64,000 nt of DNA from Allacma fusca. Taxonomy: Eukaryota; Arthropoda; Collembola; Symphypleona; Sminthuridae. The notes under the pieces were generated by a model. The model did no database searches. It was not told where the DNA came from and saw only the letters and a list, made by a program, of their open reading frames with translations. This document shows positions 12,907 to 24,301 of this stretch, one piece after another. The translations under genes and the position numbers were made by a program. Within the stretch, counting starts at the first letter, position 1, and each line of letters starts with the position of its first letter. Location: contig OX359247.1 in NCBI GenBank assembly GCA_947179485.1, forward strand, positions 26,636,801-26,700,800, in the 5' to 3' direction.

Positions 12907-13206
12907 ATGAGGATCCAGGAGCGAACATTTGATCTCAAATATGTTATTATTGGCAAGGAGATAACCGCGTTGGACGGTGATGACACTCTTCGAATACCAA
13001 ACCATTCGTGTCTGCAATGCCTGATCCCGGAGCCGTGTGGAGTAAAGAGGGGGCTTTTATACTTCCTACCAGACCAAATCTGTGTGTTCTTATTTACTCC
13101 TTTTGTACAGTCTTTCCTGCTCAAGAGTCTATGTACCTACGGTTTCCTTAGGGTAGGCTCCGTGCTTTATGTGAGTGCAAAAGGCATCGTAAACTATTTG
13201 CCATAA
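12907..13206 (+). CDS. Open frame, about 99 residues, unknown
   Basis: From ATG at 12907 the frame reads MRIQERTFDLKYVIIGKEIT and on to TAA at 13206. The first 45 residues look like an ordinary globular domain (charged, with a YVIIGKEI strand); the second half is Phe/Leu-rich and less convincing. GTGACAG just before the ATG could be an acceptor, and CCGTGTGGA|GTAAAG at about 13043 could be a donor, giving a roughly 140 nt exon that covers the better half. The minus strand has an overlapping 78-codon frame (12888-13124). No family is recognised. Confidence 0.22.
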   Translation: MRIQERTFDLKYVIIGKEITALDGDDTLRIPNHSCLQCLIPEPCGVKRGLLYFLPDQICVFLFTPFVQSFLLKSLCTYGFLRVGSVLYVSAKGIVNYLP

Positions 13207-13426
13207 ACTAGAGACATTTCCAGGGGAAAACATTTCCGAGGTTATGTAAACGTTGATGTGAGTGAGACGAAGAAAGTTACACACACAAGCTCTCCGACCC
13301 ACCTACAAGTCTTACACACTGGGATGATCGTGTGTGTAAGGAATCTCATTATACATCTTTCTGCATTCTCCTAAATTTTATTTTCTATTGGGTCTGTTAT
13401 TTTCTGGGAACAAAATATATTCCCAG

Positions 13427-13463
13427 ACACACACACACACTCTCTCTATCTCTCTCTCTCTCC
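13427..13463. repeat. Compound (AC)n(TC)n microsatellite
   Basis: An AC run of 14 bp is followed directly by a TC run with one ATC interruption. Such AC-TC junctions recur in this window. Confidence 0.9.
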
Positions 13464-13810
13464 TCATATAAACAATCGTCTTTCACCTTCAATCTCGGTT
13501 TGTGGGTGAAGCCCATGGAAATTTCTGGTACATTTCAACCATTTTCAATCAAATCTGTTCAGCATAGATATCTACTTTCGCCAGGGACGATGGGAATCAA
13601 TTTCTACACCGAAGGATTATTCACGCGTAGAAACCATTTTTTTGTCTCAGAAAGTCGGTGCCTATAGGAGGAGGGTAAGAGCGTAGACTTGTCTCAATAG
13701 GATGCTTGTAGGAGGATAAAGGATTACAAATTTAAAGTCATTTCATCACCCAGAGTCCCCTTGCCAAATTGCAGACATTGCTTTAACTCTCTTTACTCTA
13801 ATGTTTTTTA

Positions 13811-14014
13811 TTATCTCTTCCCCTGACAAAAACACTTGCAAGGAGACAGGAACCAAACGGAGGAGGAGAGCTCTGTGCCTTTCATGACAGTACGGCAGTA
13901 GATACATACATATGTATGTATGTATTGGTTCACTGAAAGATAGCAATCCTGAGCCGAAACGATGCTAGCATTAACGATGAACCACAAAATAAATTCATGA
14001 AAGCAGGAACCCAT
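13811..14014 (-). CDS. Candidate small secreted six-cysteine peptide
   Basis: ATG at 14014-14012 starts MGSCFHEFILWFIVNASIVSA, a plausible signal peptide with a predicted cleavage after VSA. The remaining 46 residues contain six cysteines spaced C-x12-C-x2-C-x18-C-x-C-x-C and end QGKR before TAA. An even cysteine count after a signal peptide, plus a terminal Gly-Lys-Arg (amidation/dibasic processing signal), is the pattern of secreted peptides such as antimicrobial peptides or neuropeptides. CTTTCAG just 11 nt upstream of the ATG, after a pyrimidine-rich stretch, is a good acceptor candidate. Against it, two of the cysteines come from a TACATACA palindromic repeat (13902-13925) and there is no known homologue in memory. 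No activity is claimed. Confidence 0.25.
   Translation of the reverse strand: MGSCFHEFILWFIVNASIVSAQDCYLSVNQYIHTYVCIYCRTVMKGTELSSSVWFLSPCKCFCQGKR
13902..13925. repeat. Palindromic TACA/TGTA cluster
   Basis: ATACATACATATGTATGTAT is a perfect inverted repeat centred on ATAT. It overlaps the six-cysteine open frame and supplies two of its cysteine codons. It belongs to the dispersed cluster class listed among the findings. Confidence 0.85.
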
Positions 14015-14274
14015 AGGAAAGTTGGCTGAAAGAAATGCCGCAAAAAAGAGTCCGGTATCAATGAAAGTAAAAGTTTTCAATTATTTTCCTTGTTACATAA
14101 ATACGAATGAAAACTTCCTGTCTATATTTTGGGTGAACTGGATATATTGTGTATATCTTTATTTAGGGTATACTATCTATAGTAAATAGTGATTATATTA
14201 AACCTTAAACCACCTTACTATTTGCAGGGCAGCTGTTAGATTGCTTCAGGTCAAATAAAATGATGTAGATAGCT

Positions 14275-14764
14275 ATGTACATACAAACATGTGTTTTTCT
14301 ACCAAAGAGAAAACTAGATAAAATTGACTCCGTGATTTCAAAAAATTCTACGAACAGTAGTATTTGCACAACACAACTAGCGCATACTGCTTGTAATAGA
14401 ACTGGGTTCAACATAAATGAGATAGAAATTGTGATTGGTGCGGGAGCAGGACAACATATTGGTTTTATCTTGAATGAGCACTCCGAAGTTGATGTAGGCG
14501 GAATTCGGGCGTATGACCCAGAACGACTTGAGAGTACAGATGTATGTCCATGCCCATGTTTACGTTATAACATATGGGGACGGAAGGAAGAAAGACAATC
14601 TTTGAAATCAGGGCTAGTTGTACTGAGAAACCAAGATAGCGAGACAACGTCCTTCTATTATTCAGTGTCTTACATAAATTCTTTTATCGCTCTTGTTGCT
14701 GAGTCGGTTCTCTCCATCTCCACAATACCTTCAAGTATACATAGTCCTTCCTCGCGGGATTTCC

Positions 14765-14799
<35 letters not shown>
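14275..14799 (+). CDS. Open frame of 174 codons, unknown
   Basis: This is among the longest open frames in the window and its coding part is mostly not repeat-derived. It begins MYIQTCVFLPKRKLDKIDS. The middle (INEIEIVIGAGAGQHIGFIL) resembles a strand-turn-strand with a Gly-rich turn, but no nucleotide-binding motif is clear. A CPCPC cluster follows. The last residues are a (CA)n microsatellite read as Thr-His repeats, so the true C-terminus cannot be this stop unless the repeat is exonic. For this base composition one frame of such length per 64 kb is near chance expectation. Confidence 0.2.
14767..14795. repeat. (CA)n microsatellite
   Basis: About 29 bp of pure CA at the 3' end of the 174-codon open frame. 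Confidence 0.95.
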
Positions 14800-15253
14800 G
14801 ACCCAAACATACATAGAAAGTGAGGGAGAGTAAGTAAAAATGGACGAGAAAAGATGGAGAGACGGATGGTTTCCACTCTGGTGGATTTTGTCCTTGATCA
14901 GGCCAACACATTTGAAAGGAGCAGAAACGGTACCATTAAACCCGGATGACCTCGCCCGTGCTAAATTGGGCTGGTGACGTGTGCCAAGTCGAACTTGTGT
15001 CTTGTCGCTCTGCTTCTTCCCTTCAAATTCAATTACAGCAGTGTGTACGGACTATATATGCGTGCTATATCTCCTTGTGTGTCGGTCCTTTCTAAAAACT
15101 CCACTCTCAACTTAGAATTAGCTTACCCACGCAAAGTGTAATCATGGACTTGCATATTACATGCAAGGAAAATGACGACGACCACGAATCTCCTTGCCTA
15201 TCTAATATCCTTAATTATGCATGAATTTCCGAATTCTGTTTACAACTCATCCA

Positions 15254-15284
<31 letters not shown>

Positions 15285-17147
15285 TCCTTTCACTGTCTCT
15301 GAAAGTGTATCCTGCACACTGTAAACAAAATCCTGACATTATTTAAGTCAATGTGTAACTAAAATCGATTCACGGGGTCAAATGTAACATATGCATGTAA
15401 CTTAATACTTTTCCATTTGTCTCGAACTTCCTTTTCAAAAAGGATGTATCCTATTTGCATGAATAAGTCACTCGTTATGTCAATAGAATCTTTTTTTGCA
15501 ATTTGATTCAAGCCCAATGTAAAATTAAGCGGAAGAAGAAAGCATGCAAGCCAAAATGGTTGTAATGAAGAAATGCGAAGGTAGCAAAATCCTACGATGC
15601 TCAATTGATATTGTAAACAAAATCAGAAGGGATAGACAGTGAGCATGTGTGTATGTAACGCAGTATAAAACTAAACCCTGGGGACGTACACTATGTACAT
15701 ATGTGTGCAGTACAAATGTGCAAGTAAAATATTCCAGGAGAAATTGTTGTTTCAGAATAAATAACCCTGCAAACTGAGCCACGTCTGAGTCTTAAATGAT
15801 AGACGCTACGGACGCTAAAGGATACACCTAAAAGAGTTGTATCAAAATTCTGAAAGGACGATATATTTATAGTCAGAGTTGTAGGGTCTATAGGAATTAT
15901 TGGGTCTGTAGGAAAAACTACGGGTCTTGCAAAATTCCACTCGATCAGGCTGATGTCAGGAGGATTTGTGCAAAGTAAGGCATTGCTCATTCAAATGTAC
16001 GTAAATGATCATTATTGAATTAAACTCACATGTAATTCGGGGTTGAGTAAGAGACACTTAGCTTTTACAGGAGTTGCTCTATGTCAGTGGTAACGTGTAC
16101 TTATAGTCAGTACAGCTTGGCCTACTGTCTCAAGTTAAGGGATATAATGTGATGCGTTCTCTCGAACATCTATCCATTACTCCTGTCGTCATTTCTATTC
16201 TAATTCTGAAGCATTTATGCTCTTCGGCACCTGTCTTCCCTCCTCGACAATCCTACCCGACCATGAGATGAAGCCGCACTTGTGCTAACGAGTCAGCAGC
16301 TCGACAGTCCCTAGGTAACTCAAGTTCCATACATACGCTCAATGTATGAACAAGCCCATTTAAAATTTAAAGGCCGGAGAGAAAAATTTGAAGGGAGCTT
16401 ATATACCTACGTATCTACTTACATATGTATGTATATAGCTGCACATCTATTAATATTTAATGCGGGTGCTCAGAAATGATGATGTGCACTGCAGTATCCG
16501 TTTTTTTTTCACGTCATTTCGTACGTATACAGCTTGGATGTGGGAGATACTACAGGTCATTACACATTCATACGGGCTACTATACGGAAGGATACTTGGT
16601 TGTCTGAGTGAGTGCTACATTATTATACATTGGACTCTGACTTATCCGCTTTGGGTAGGAAACTGAAATACCTGTAATTGAAGGATGTCCTGAGTAACCT
16701 GTATTTCTATGAAGCTCCCTGAAACTACGTTACTTCAAGGAATATGTATGTTTGCATGGGCTTGAGAAGTCAGAGGGATAACTTCATTGCTCAACTGGGC
16801 TGACGGAGTTCAGGGGGACTATGTAGATACATACATATGTGTGTAAGTGCATGCCATGCCGTCCATTCTTCCATTCAACTGCGTTACATCTCACATCTCA
16901 GACCTTCCGAATAAGTTGACGCGAGGAAGAAATGATGACAGCGTGTTAAGGCAACATGCATGTCTCCAATTGAATATTGATGCCAGCCAAGGACAGGTAC
17001 ATACAAAACCAGGTATTCCTAGTAGAGAGAGTAACGTTGACATTTGGAAACTGCCAAAGTGTGAGTACACGTGTGCTCATCGTTAGTTTCGTAGAACCAT
17101 ACGTAAGGGTACTACTGTTATGACACAAGCCAGTGGAACGTTCCGTC
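14800..17147. other. No gene seen
   Basis: Contains the CT microsatellite at 15259 and TACATATGTA clusters at 16417-16437 and 16829-16845. Open frames are at most 99 codons and lack supporting signals. Confidence 0.5.
15259..15283. repeat. (CT)n microsatellite
   Basis: About 25 bp of pure CT in otherwise featureless sequence. Confidence 0.95.
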
Positions 17148-17411
17148 CTACATCACAATCATACATACATGTATGATGCAGAGGACATGAAGATATAGAG
17201 GATTGCTTTTCGATGTCAATTTGATAGAAATCAGCGTATATTTCCCCTTGTCCTTCGCTCTTGTATATCCCTCGTCCACATATGCACACACTTCTACTGG
17301 TCCTTGTTCCTCCCCGCATATCGCAAGTGCAATGATTCCAGTCAGTCCCAAGTACATAGTCACTGCTGTGAGGAAAGAATGGACAACCCAGGCAGAAATA
17401 TGACGGGACAT
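17148..17411 (-). CDS. Open frame with signal-like N-terminus, about 87 residues
   Basis: ATG at 17411-17409 gives MSRHISAWVVHSFLTAVTMY followed by LGLTGIIALAICG, a long hydrophobic segment after a short basic start. It could be a signal peptide or a membrane anchor. The next part (EEQGPVEVCAYVDEGYTRAK) is acidic and soluble-looking. A second minus frame overlaps (17083-17319). The distal part runs into a TACATACA cluster at about 17160, so the C-terminus is doubtful. No donor is obvious. No family is recognised. Confidence 0.2.
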   Translation of the reverse strand: MSRHISAWVVHSFLTAVTMYLGLTGIIALAICGEEQGPVEVCAYVDEGYTRAKDKGKYTLISIKLTSKSNPLYLHVLCIIHVCMIVM

Positions 17412-17439
17412 GGGTAGGAAAAAAAATGTGCGGAGCAAT

Positions 17440-18698
17440 TCAGAGAATAGAAGACGAAGACGAAGAGACGCATCCTGCAGTAGTTAAGGAACCCGGCGGA
17501 AAGAGAAAAAGTCTTCGAAAAAGAATTATTATGTGGAGATACATAGTCTCATATGTGAGTACAGAGTTATCTCAGTATGTATACGTAAATGTGTTCTTCT
17601 ATGTGGAGGAAACCAACCGACAATGGCAATCATTCTAAGTGAACTTCAGCTCACTCCAAGCCAATGTCAACTCAAAACGAGATGAAGGTAACTGCATTAC
17701 TTTTGCTGGAAAGCGAAAGACCAAGTCGTGTACCAAAATTCCTCATGTAAATTCCTCGGTGAAACAATTCATGGCAATTCTTCCGTATAAATCCAATACT
17801 TGAACTAGTAGATTTTCCACTACTGTGTACATCGCAATATATGTATATAAGTTTAGATGTGTTCCCAACCCCTTCCTATACCCACATCTCAACTATTCCA
17901 GTCCCTGTACCTCTAAAATGTAACACAGTCGTGTCTGTTTTTTTCCAAAGAGTTAAGCATTTCAGGGATCTATAGTCAAAGGTGAACATCATTGCTACAG
18001 TTTAAAGTACTGCCACGGTATGTGTCAACTCACTGAAAGTTACATGCATGTGCCAGTTCTTACAGTTGTAATCCTTCCTGAACAAAACTCCTGTATATAC
18101 TCTACTGACAAGGAATGGAGCTACCGAAGGGAAAGAGACCTTTAGATCCATCCGAGTATATATAGATAATGTACTGTGCTGGAAGTCAGCTCAAGCGAAA
18201 GTACATGCTCACAAGTGTGGATCATATGATAGAATGTACTACAGTAGAATGGGCTGAAGGATGCATGAAAGGTAAAAATTCTCCCTTTGTATCATCGCAT
18301 TAGTGTTGACATGTTCGAAACCGACAGGTTTACTAACGGACCAGAAGTCAGTCTTGGAGGGATATTAAATAGAGTCAAGTGAGAGAAAACTCTGTAATAT
18401 CTACATATAAGGATGTACAACAAAAAGCCTTGGAAGAATTCCCCTCCACTTTGTTCTTCATCCTCACCTACTACAAATATGTATAAGGAAAGCACCAGAA
18501 CCCAGTAATCGAGGAAGTAACACCATCTAAAGGCAACTGGTTAATTTTGAATAAATTACTCCAGCAGTATCCTTTTTATTGTATGAGTATACTATAGTCG
18601 TTGTGGTAAAAAAAATTTGGAATTTACAGGTTCACTCCGCTTCACGGATAAACTATTCAACATCCAAGATTTTGGCTTTTATTTTTTTTTCTTCCCAG
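17440..18698. other. No convincing gene
   Basis: A donor-like GATGAAG|GTAACT near 17686 follows a short open stretch (SLQANVNSKRDE), but no acceptor is obvious. A minus-strand 67-codon frame at 18292-18495 contains GEDEEQSGGEFFQG and remains unassigned. Confidence 0.4.
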
Positions 18699-18754
18699 TC
18701 AAAAAGTGCTCATGTAGATGCTGTAAATACCCAAGAGATACATAGGGGTTCAAA
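18699..18754 (+). CDS. Candidate 56 nt internal exon
   Basis: A long T tract ending TTTCTTCCCAG (18698) is one of the best acceptor sequences in the window. The exon reads SKSAHVDAVNTQEIHRGS in the only frame without an early stop. It can end AAA before GTGAGA at 18755, a usable donor, in phase 2. Unspliced, the frame stops at TGA on the donor, as expected. The donor lies in a short GAGA run, which weakens it. The next plus-strand acceptor candidate is at 19494. Confidence 0.25.
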
Positions 18755-19494
18755 GTGAGAGAGAGAGAGAATAAGTAGCTCCAAATATTCCTTGAACTTG
18801 AGAGTCAGAAAATTTCTGCTACAATAGAAATCACCAGGAATACAATGAATTTGAAAGGAAAAGTCGAGTTTGTATAAGAATAGAACGTAACAAGCGAGAC
18901 AAATTGAAGACGCTACTTTATTTTTTGTTGTTGCAATATCCGTAATATTTCCCTGTAAGTTTCTTCCTGTCAAAGTAAAATCATTGCATATGAGTACAGT
19001 ATGAGACGGCAGGCTTCTGTGTACGATCCATTGTATGCTGATAATGCTTAAGTAACTATTTTTCCTATAAGCTTTATGTAATGAACAAAATCTGACGTAC
19101 TTATGTATCTATGCCTACGTACATATGTATGTATCAGTAGATATAGGAAGGACCATGCATGAACGCGAAGGAAAAGACAATCAAAGCCATTGGAAGAATA
19201 TTCAAAGCGATGTTGTCTCATCTTTTTTCCTCGAACACGAGTGAAGCTCATCCTTGGCGGAGTAACAGAATGAAATGATATAGCTGATACTGATTGTAAT
19301 GGAACTCCAGGGCTGACAAAGCAGTAAAAGCCCAGTGTTTATACATGGGTGTGGGGCTGTCAGATAATGTTGTGACTTGTGTCAGCTCAACAAATCCAAT
19401 TGGTTTTATTTTGTTTCCTATAATTAAACACACTTACTATCATTGACGCTTTTAATGAATATCTTTTGTTCCTCGTTTTTTTCTCCCCTGTCAG

Positions 19495-19747
19495 CATCTC
19501 CACACTCCTGCGGTATCCAAAGCCCCTCTTGACAAGGAGGGCTGCAACTCTGCTATAACAAATGAAGTTACCAATGCTGAACAGTGGCCCAAGAGCATCT
19601 ACATTATTACATTCCGAAATGCCATTTGAGAGGAATTTGTTGGAAAAAGCTTCAAAGAAACCCTACACTTCCGAAAGTGCTCAGGTTCTACAAAATGCAA
19701 AGATAGATGCAAGGGAAGTGCTACCTCAAAGAGACGTCTTAACTTAA
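19495..19747 (+). CDS. Candidate exon with two protein-like frames after a strong acceptor
   Basis: TTTTTTTCTCCCCTGTCAG ends at 19494, a strong acceptor. From 19495 one frame runs 44 codons to TGA at 19627 (HLHTPAVSKAPLDKEGCNSA...). The next frame is open except for one TAA at about 19556 and contains an ATG at 19562 starting MKLPMLNSGPRASTLLHSEM. That frame runs 61 codons to TAA at 19747 with a Lys/Glu/Ser-rich helix-like body (NLLEKASKKPYTSESAQVLQ). Phase 2 from the 18699-18754 exon would enter this second frame and meet the TAA. Either this is a terminal exon, a 5' UTR with a new start, or a decayed coding segment. No family is recognised. Confidence 0.28.
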
Positions 19748-20250
19748 AACGCTCCCTCACTTTAGGGATCAAAATCTTCTCCGGAGTTGGAGAACAAAGT
19801 TCTAGCTGACTATTCTAAATACATATGTACATGGCATGCTCTTCACAATTGCATTGAGAGTCCGTATGGGAATCGACAGTAAATAGGAAATCTCAAGTGT
19901 GAAAAAATGGGTAATGATTCAATGATAAGTCCTAATTTTACAGACCTCCTCTTTAATGACTAAACGTTAACCAGCTGACAGGTGAAGCTTGGTCTCGGAC
20001 TCTGGGCACAAACTTGAATATCATCTTCATATAAGCCGAGACTCAGACCCACACTGCCCTGTCTCCCTCAGTTCCTCACTTGGCTACTACTAATACATAT
20101 CTATACATACGTTATGAGCTGAGCGGAGCCACTGGCTCAAACTGGCTTTTCTCCCTGTAAATGTCAAGTACCCACATGAACGGATAAGTTAGAACGACTC
20201 CTACTTGTGCTTACAAGTGTAACAACCGACCAAAGTCAACATTCCTTGTA

Positions 20251-20341
20251 ATGCGCATAAAAATGAATAAAAAATGTGGCATCCGGTGCAACTCGTGTAC
20301 GAGCCCTACACACAGAGACAAGGAATTACCCAGGACAGAAG
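20251..20341 (+). CDS. Candidate first coding exon before a strong donor
   Basis: CAGAAG|GTAAGTCG at 20341/20342 is a near-perfect 5' splice site. Two ATG-initiated frames are open up to it. ATG 20274 (context AAAAAATGT) gives MWHPVQLVYEPYTQRQGITQ and leaves phase 2. ATG 20251 or 20263 gives MNKKCGIRCNSCTSPTHRDK with CxxxCxxC and leaves phase 1. Neither is recognised. The donor is convincing; whether the exon is coding, and in which frame, is not settled. The next acceptor is not identified. Confidence 0.25.
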
Positions 20342-21145
20342 GTAAGTCGTAAATAATGAGCTTTTTAATAACCAGCTTTTACTCATAATTCCAATAAATG
20401 AAAAAGTCTTCATACATTACAGTGTACTGCTACTCCTTAAGCTGCTATTCCTGCCCCAACCCGACTCTAACTACTTGAGACTTTGAGACCAAAGCTAATG
20501 CCTAAATATCTCATATGGCTTTATCATTGTACCTAAAAAATGTTAAGATAGAATATAATGAACAATGGAAATACCAGTGCAACTGTCGTTTTTTTCCCTA
20601 CTCTATGAGCCTTGCATAGTAATAATGCAATGTCCTGAAATGCCGGCTGAGGAAAGTCGGATGTTAAGACTTGTGGAAGTCTCATCAGCTATACATTACT
20701 AATAGGAAAGAATGCAAAAAAGAGCCAAACCCTTTGAGAGCCGTTGAAAGGAAAAGGAAGAGGATTGGGTGAGTTCAATTCCCATAAGAAGAACCTGCTA
20801 GAAAATTAGCTCCAACTTGATTCAATCACAACTGTGAAGCTCATATTTATGTTTATTTTTGTCAAGGACCTTTTCCAACAAATAATAATATATTGTAAAA
20901 GGATATGAAATGATGTATGGAAGTCAAAGCTTGACATGAGTGTCTTTAGGTGCATATTAAGGCAACGAGATTTGCGTAATAATACCGCCCTCACTTGGTC
21001 GATTCGATTTTGACGACTGAGATTCACGTAAATATCAGGTTGCTTTTAAAAAAGATAACACGCTACTCCCCTCCCTACGGTAGATACATATCCACTATAT
21101 ACATACATCCAAGATTCAAGGGAAGGGAAAAGAAGACCCTTTTAC

Positions 21146-21175
21146 CTGAGACTTTTTGACAGACACAGGCTTCAT
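21146..21175 (-). CDS. Candidate start exon in a GC-rich block
   Basis: On the minus strand GGTGCCATGAAG (a good start context) begins MKPVSVKKSQ, which ends at 21146 before GTAAAAG, a usable donor, in phase 0. The frame is also open upstream to a TGA at 21277-21275 (about 33 more codons, including GLGGSAWIVFPVGAGAMK), so this could instead be part of an internal exon. The surrounding 21150-21315 is markedly richer in G+C and CpG than its neighbours, as promoter-first-exon regions often are. Several frames stay open here on both strands, partly because of the composition. No family is recognised. Confidence 0.25.
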
Positions 21176-21315
21176 GGCACCTGCTCCCACAGGAAACACA
21201 ATCCAAGCGGAACCTCCCAGGCCCACATATAACCTCGGCTGTTCCCACCGTTCAAACGGACGGTCTCCGCAATCTCAAGTGTCTTCACAGGAACTGGAAC
21301 AATCTCCGTGAACAA

Positions 21316-24250
21316 TTGGAAATTAATTTAATCACTTGAGGAATAACTACGTATATGCTTGGCTTCGATTTTTACTCCATGACTCCAATTTCTCAACCCA
21401 CCGCTTCCCTTTGGTTAGGCCATTGTGGGCATGTGTCCTTGTAACTGTACGCACTTCAATCTGGGGATAAATACGTACACGAATGCTTTAGACAATTTTT
21501 TTTAAAGTTCCAAGAAAAACCTGAATTTAAAAAGCTGAAATTTATTGATACATTTATAAAAAAAAAGGATTCTGTGTTCAACCAAAAACCAGGTAAGATT
21601 TACCTCCACGTAAGTTGAAGCCTCCATCGTGTGAAGTTACATTTGGTGGTCAGGAGAATGGTAACGTATTAGCATAGAAACCAGAACAAGAAGCTTCAAA
21701 TATATTTTTTTCCCTTTCCAGTGACTTCAAGGCATTTTAAAATCCCAGAGAGATAGAATTAGAATTTTTCACATATCAATCTGTCGGAACTTGACTGGTA
21801 TTTTGACGTTCAGATCAGAGAAATTCAACATCAAAGGAGAGACTGGAGGATTGGAAGGAGCAACTGGAAACAAGAGAGGACGTAAAACATGGAATGCGTG
21901 CGTGTAAATGAGAGGTATGAGACGTGAGAATATAAGGTACTAGGTACTACCCAAAAAAAAAAAGTCCGACCGCAGCCTGCCTAGTACATACATACATATA
22001 TGAGCCACACACACAAATGGCTTTTAGCCTGCTTGCCTCTGTAACCCTTTAATTTATACCGCAGTAAGTAATAAAGAAGAAGGGCTCGTTCGTTAGCTAC
22101 CTCCTGGCTTCCATTTACTTCATTATATTCAGCTTATCTTTAACATAATTTGAGATCAAGAGTAAAAGTGACGGTGAGAACCAAAATATGAGGAGACGTT
22201 CACACAGCTCATGTTATTACCAACGAAAATATATTAAACCTATGTCCCCTGTGCTGGGCTTAATGAGCTACAAATATCAGCATTTCCCAAACACCCCCTC
22301 CGAATATTTCAAAAGAACAGTCATCAGGGGTTATTATGACGAAAGTCAACACTCTCAATGTTCTTTGAGAGCGTAGTTTTGAAAGACGAGTGCGTTGTAT
22401 AGACCACAATAGGCTTGTATATAGTCATACATACGTGCGTTATCATTCACAACAGCGGAGGACACAAATGGCACGTTGAAAGGAGCCTCAAAGGCAGAGA
22501 CTTTCGGAATAGCAAAACTCAGGACCTCAGCTTGGATTCCGTGACTGGAGCACTCCACAAGAGACAGTCTAGGATTGTCAAGAGTTGTAGATTCAATCGT
22601 ATTCAAATACATATGTATGTACGTTCAAGTAAATCAAATACAATCAATCCTCCTTCACTCGCTCCAAAAATGTAAAATAATCCAACCGGATACTTCGGGT
22701 TTCACTGTCGGTTTCGTGTCATGTCCTTTCCAATGACATGGTAACCTACAACTGATACCTGCGTCGTCTTACATTACAATATCCGAAAGCCCAAGTTCAT
22801 GTTCCTAAGTAATAAGGAAATTCCTAAGTATATAAAACCATACGCTCAAGTTGATCGTAATGTACAGTTTTCCTGAATAAACTTTAAAATTCACATTCTT
22901 GGAAATTGAATCTGGGTTGAGGGATAATTATTTATTTTGTTTGGGGCTGAAATGCTATTACTTCATACAACTATATACTTTGGGCACAAAAAATCTAATT
23001 TGGAAAAGAACAATAACAGAAATATTGTTTTCCGGTTCCTTCTATAATTAATTTTTTACGAGCTCCGTCCATAACGTTCACAGATGTCTTCGCACTTCCT
23101 ATGTGTAATAATGATTATTTATTATATTATTAGAGAATTTCCGCCAAATAATTATTCCACATTTTGACGCCTATCCTTTAGAAGTAATTACATACAAGAA
23201 AAATAATGTGACAAAAAAGGCACGTTTTTTGTTTACCTTCCGTAGTGGCTAAATCTAGTACTCACACTGTCTACACACAATTGGGGGCATTTATTCGACT
23301 TCAGTCTATTTGAAAGTTTGCTCCAGTTAACATTACCATTTTAGTAAACATAATTGAAAGTGATTTGTCAGCACATTCACTCACGATTAAGTGTAATTAT
23401 TCGGGTGTCATTTGTTACGTCAAAAAATTTGATTGGATTTAATTGCTTGTGCATGCATGTAGGACTTGTTCCTCGGACTTATAATTACACTGACAATAAA
23501 CACTTTGGTCGCCGTCTGTGTTGTTCTTATTTGGAATTTACCATAAAAACAAATTTCCTAACAATTAATTATTTAAAAGCAACCACAAGATCCTAAATTA
23601 AATTTAACTCTTTGAAAAATAATGTTACATAAAGTAATTTAATCTTTACATTTATTTACTTTGAACGTTTTTAACTATACTAGCTTCTTTTTTTTAAGAT
23701 TTAATGTAGACCAGGAAATTCTTGAAGTTTGACTCATTCAGTTGCACACACCACCGGGACATAATTGTGTATTTATACAAATATTGACGCATATGCTACG
23801 TAAATATAAACACTACATTTGAGGAATGGTCAGAAATTGAAATATGTAGTGTAGTGGGGTTGATTAAAAAAAAATAGAAATGCAATAGCAATAATTACAT
23901 ACTTGGAAGGAGTCATTTTCTAATACATTTGAAGGATTGTGAAAGCTTTTAAACCATAACAATGAGTTGGGACTCGTATAGTATATGACAATGGGAGATT
24001 ACGCTGCAAAGAGAAGAGTGGAATGGAATATTGAGAACTGATTGTGAGTGAGGAAGCCTTAGACTTGAGCGGGACTCAAGAATATAAGCAAACATTGCAC
24101 ATAACATGGGAAACCCTTGAAAAGTCAGAAGCGTAGAGGGATTACTACAAAAAAAAAGCAAGTTGTGATCCCTAGAATCGGAAAAGTTACACTTGCTCAG
24201 ACCACGAGAGAGGTCCCCATTTGTCACAAAGCTCTGGCTTATTACATTAC
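21316..24250. other. No gene seen
   Basis: AT-rich sequence. AACCAG|GTAAGA near 21592 is a strong plus-strand donor string without a clear exon before it. TACATATGTA clusters near 21990 and 22610. The stretch 22850-23950 is especially AT-rich. Confidence 0.5.
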
Positions 24251-24301
24251 CCGTCGAATACATTCATAAACGAGGGAAATCCACGGAGGGCTATGACTGT
24301 C
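24251..24301 (-). CDS. Candidate 51 nt internal exon
   Basis: On the minus strand CAATTTTCAG precedes a 51 nt segment reading DSHSPPWISLVYECIRR and ending CGG before GTAATG. It is phase 0 at both ends, so it could be included or skipped without a frame change. The polypyrimidine tract is short and the donor is weak. A single small exon with both signals can occur by chance. Confidence 0.15.
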
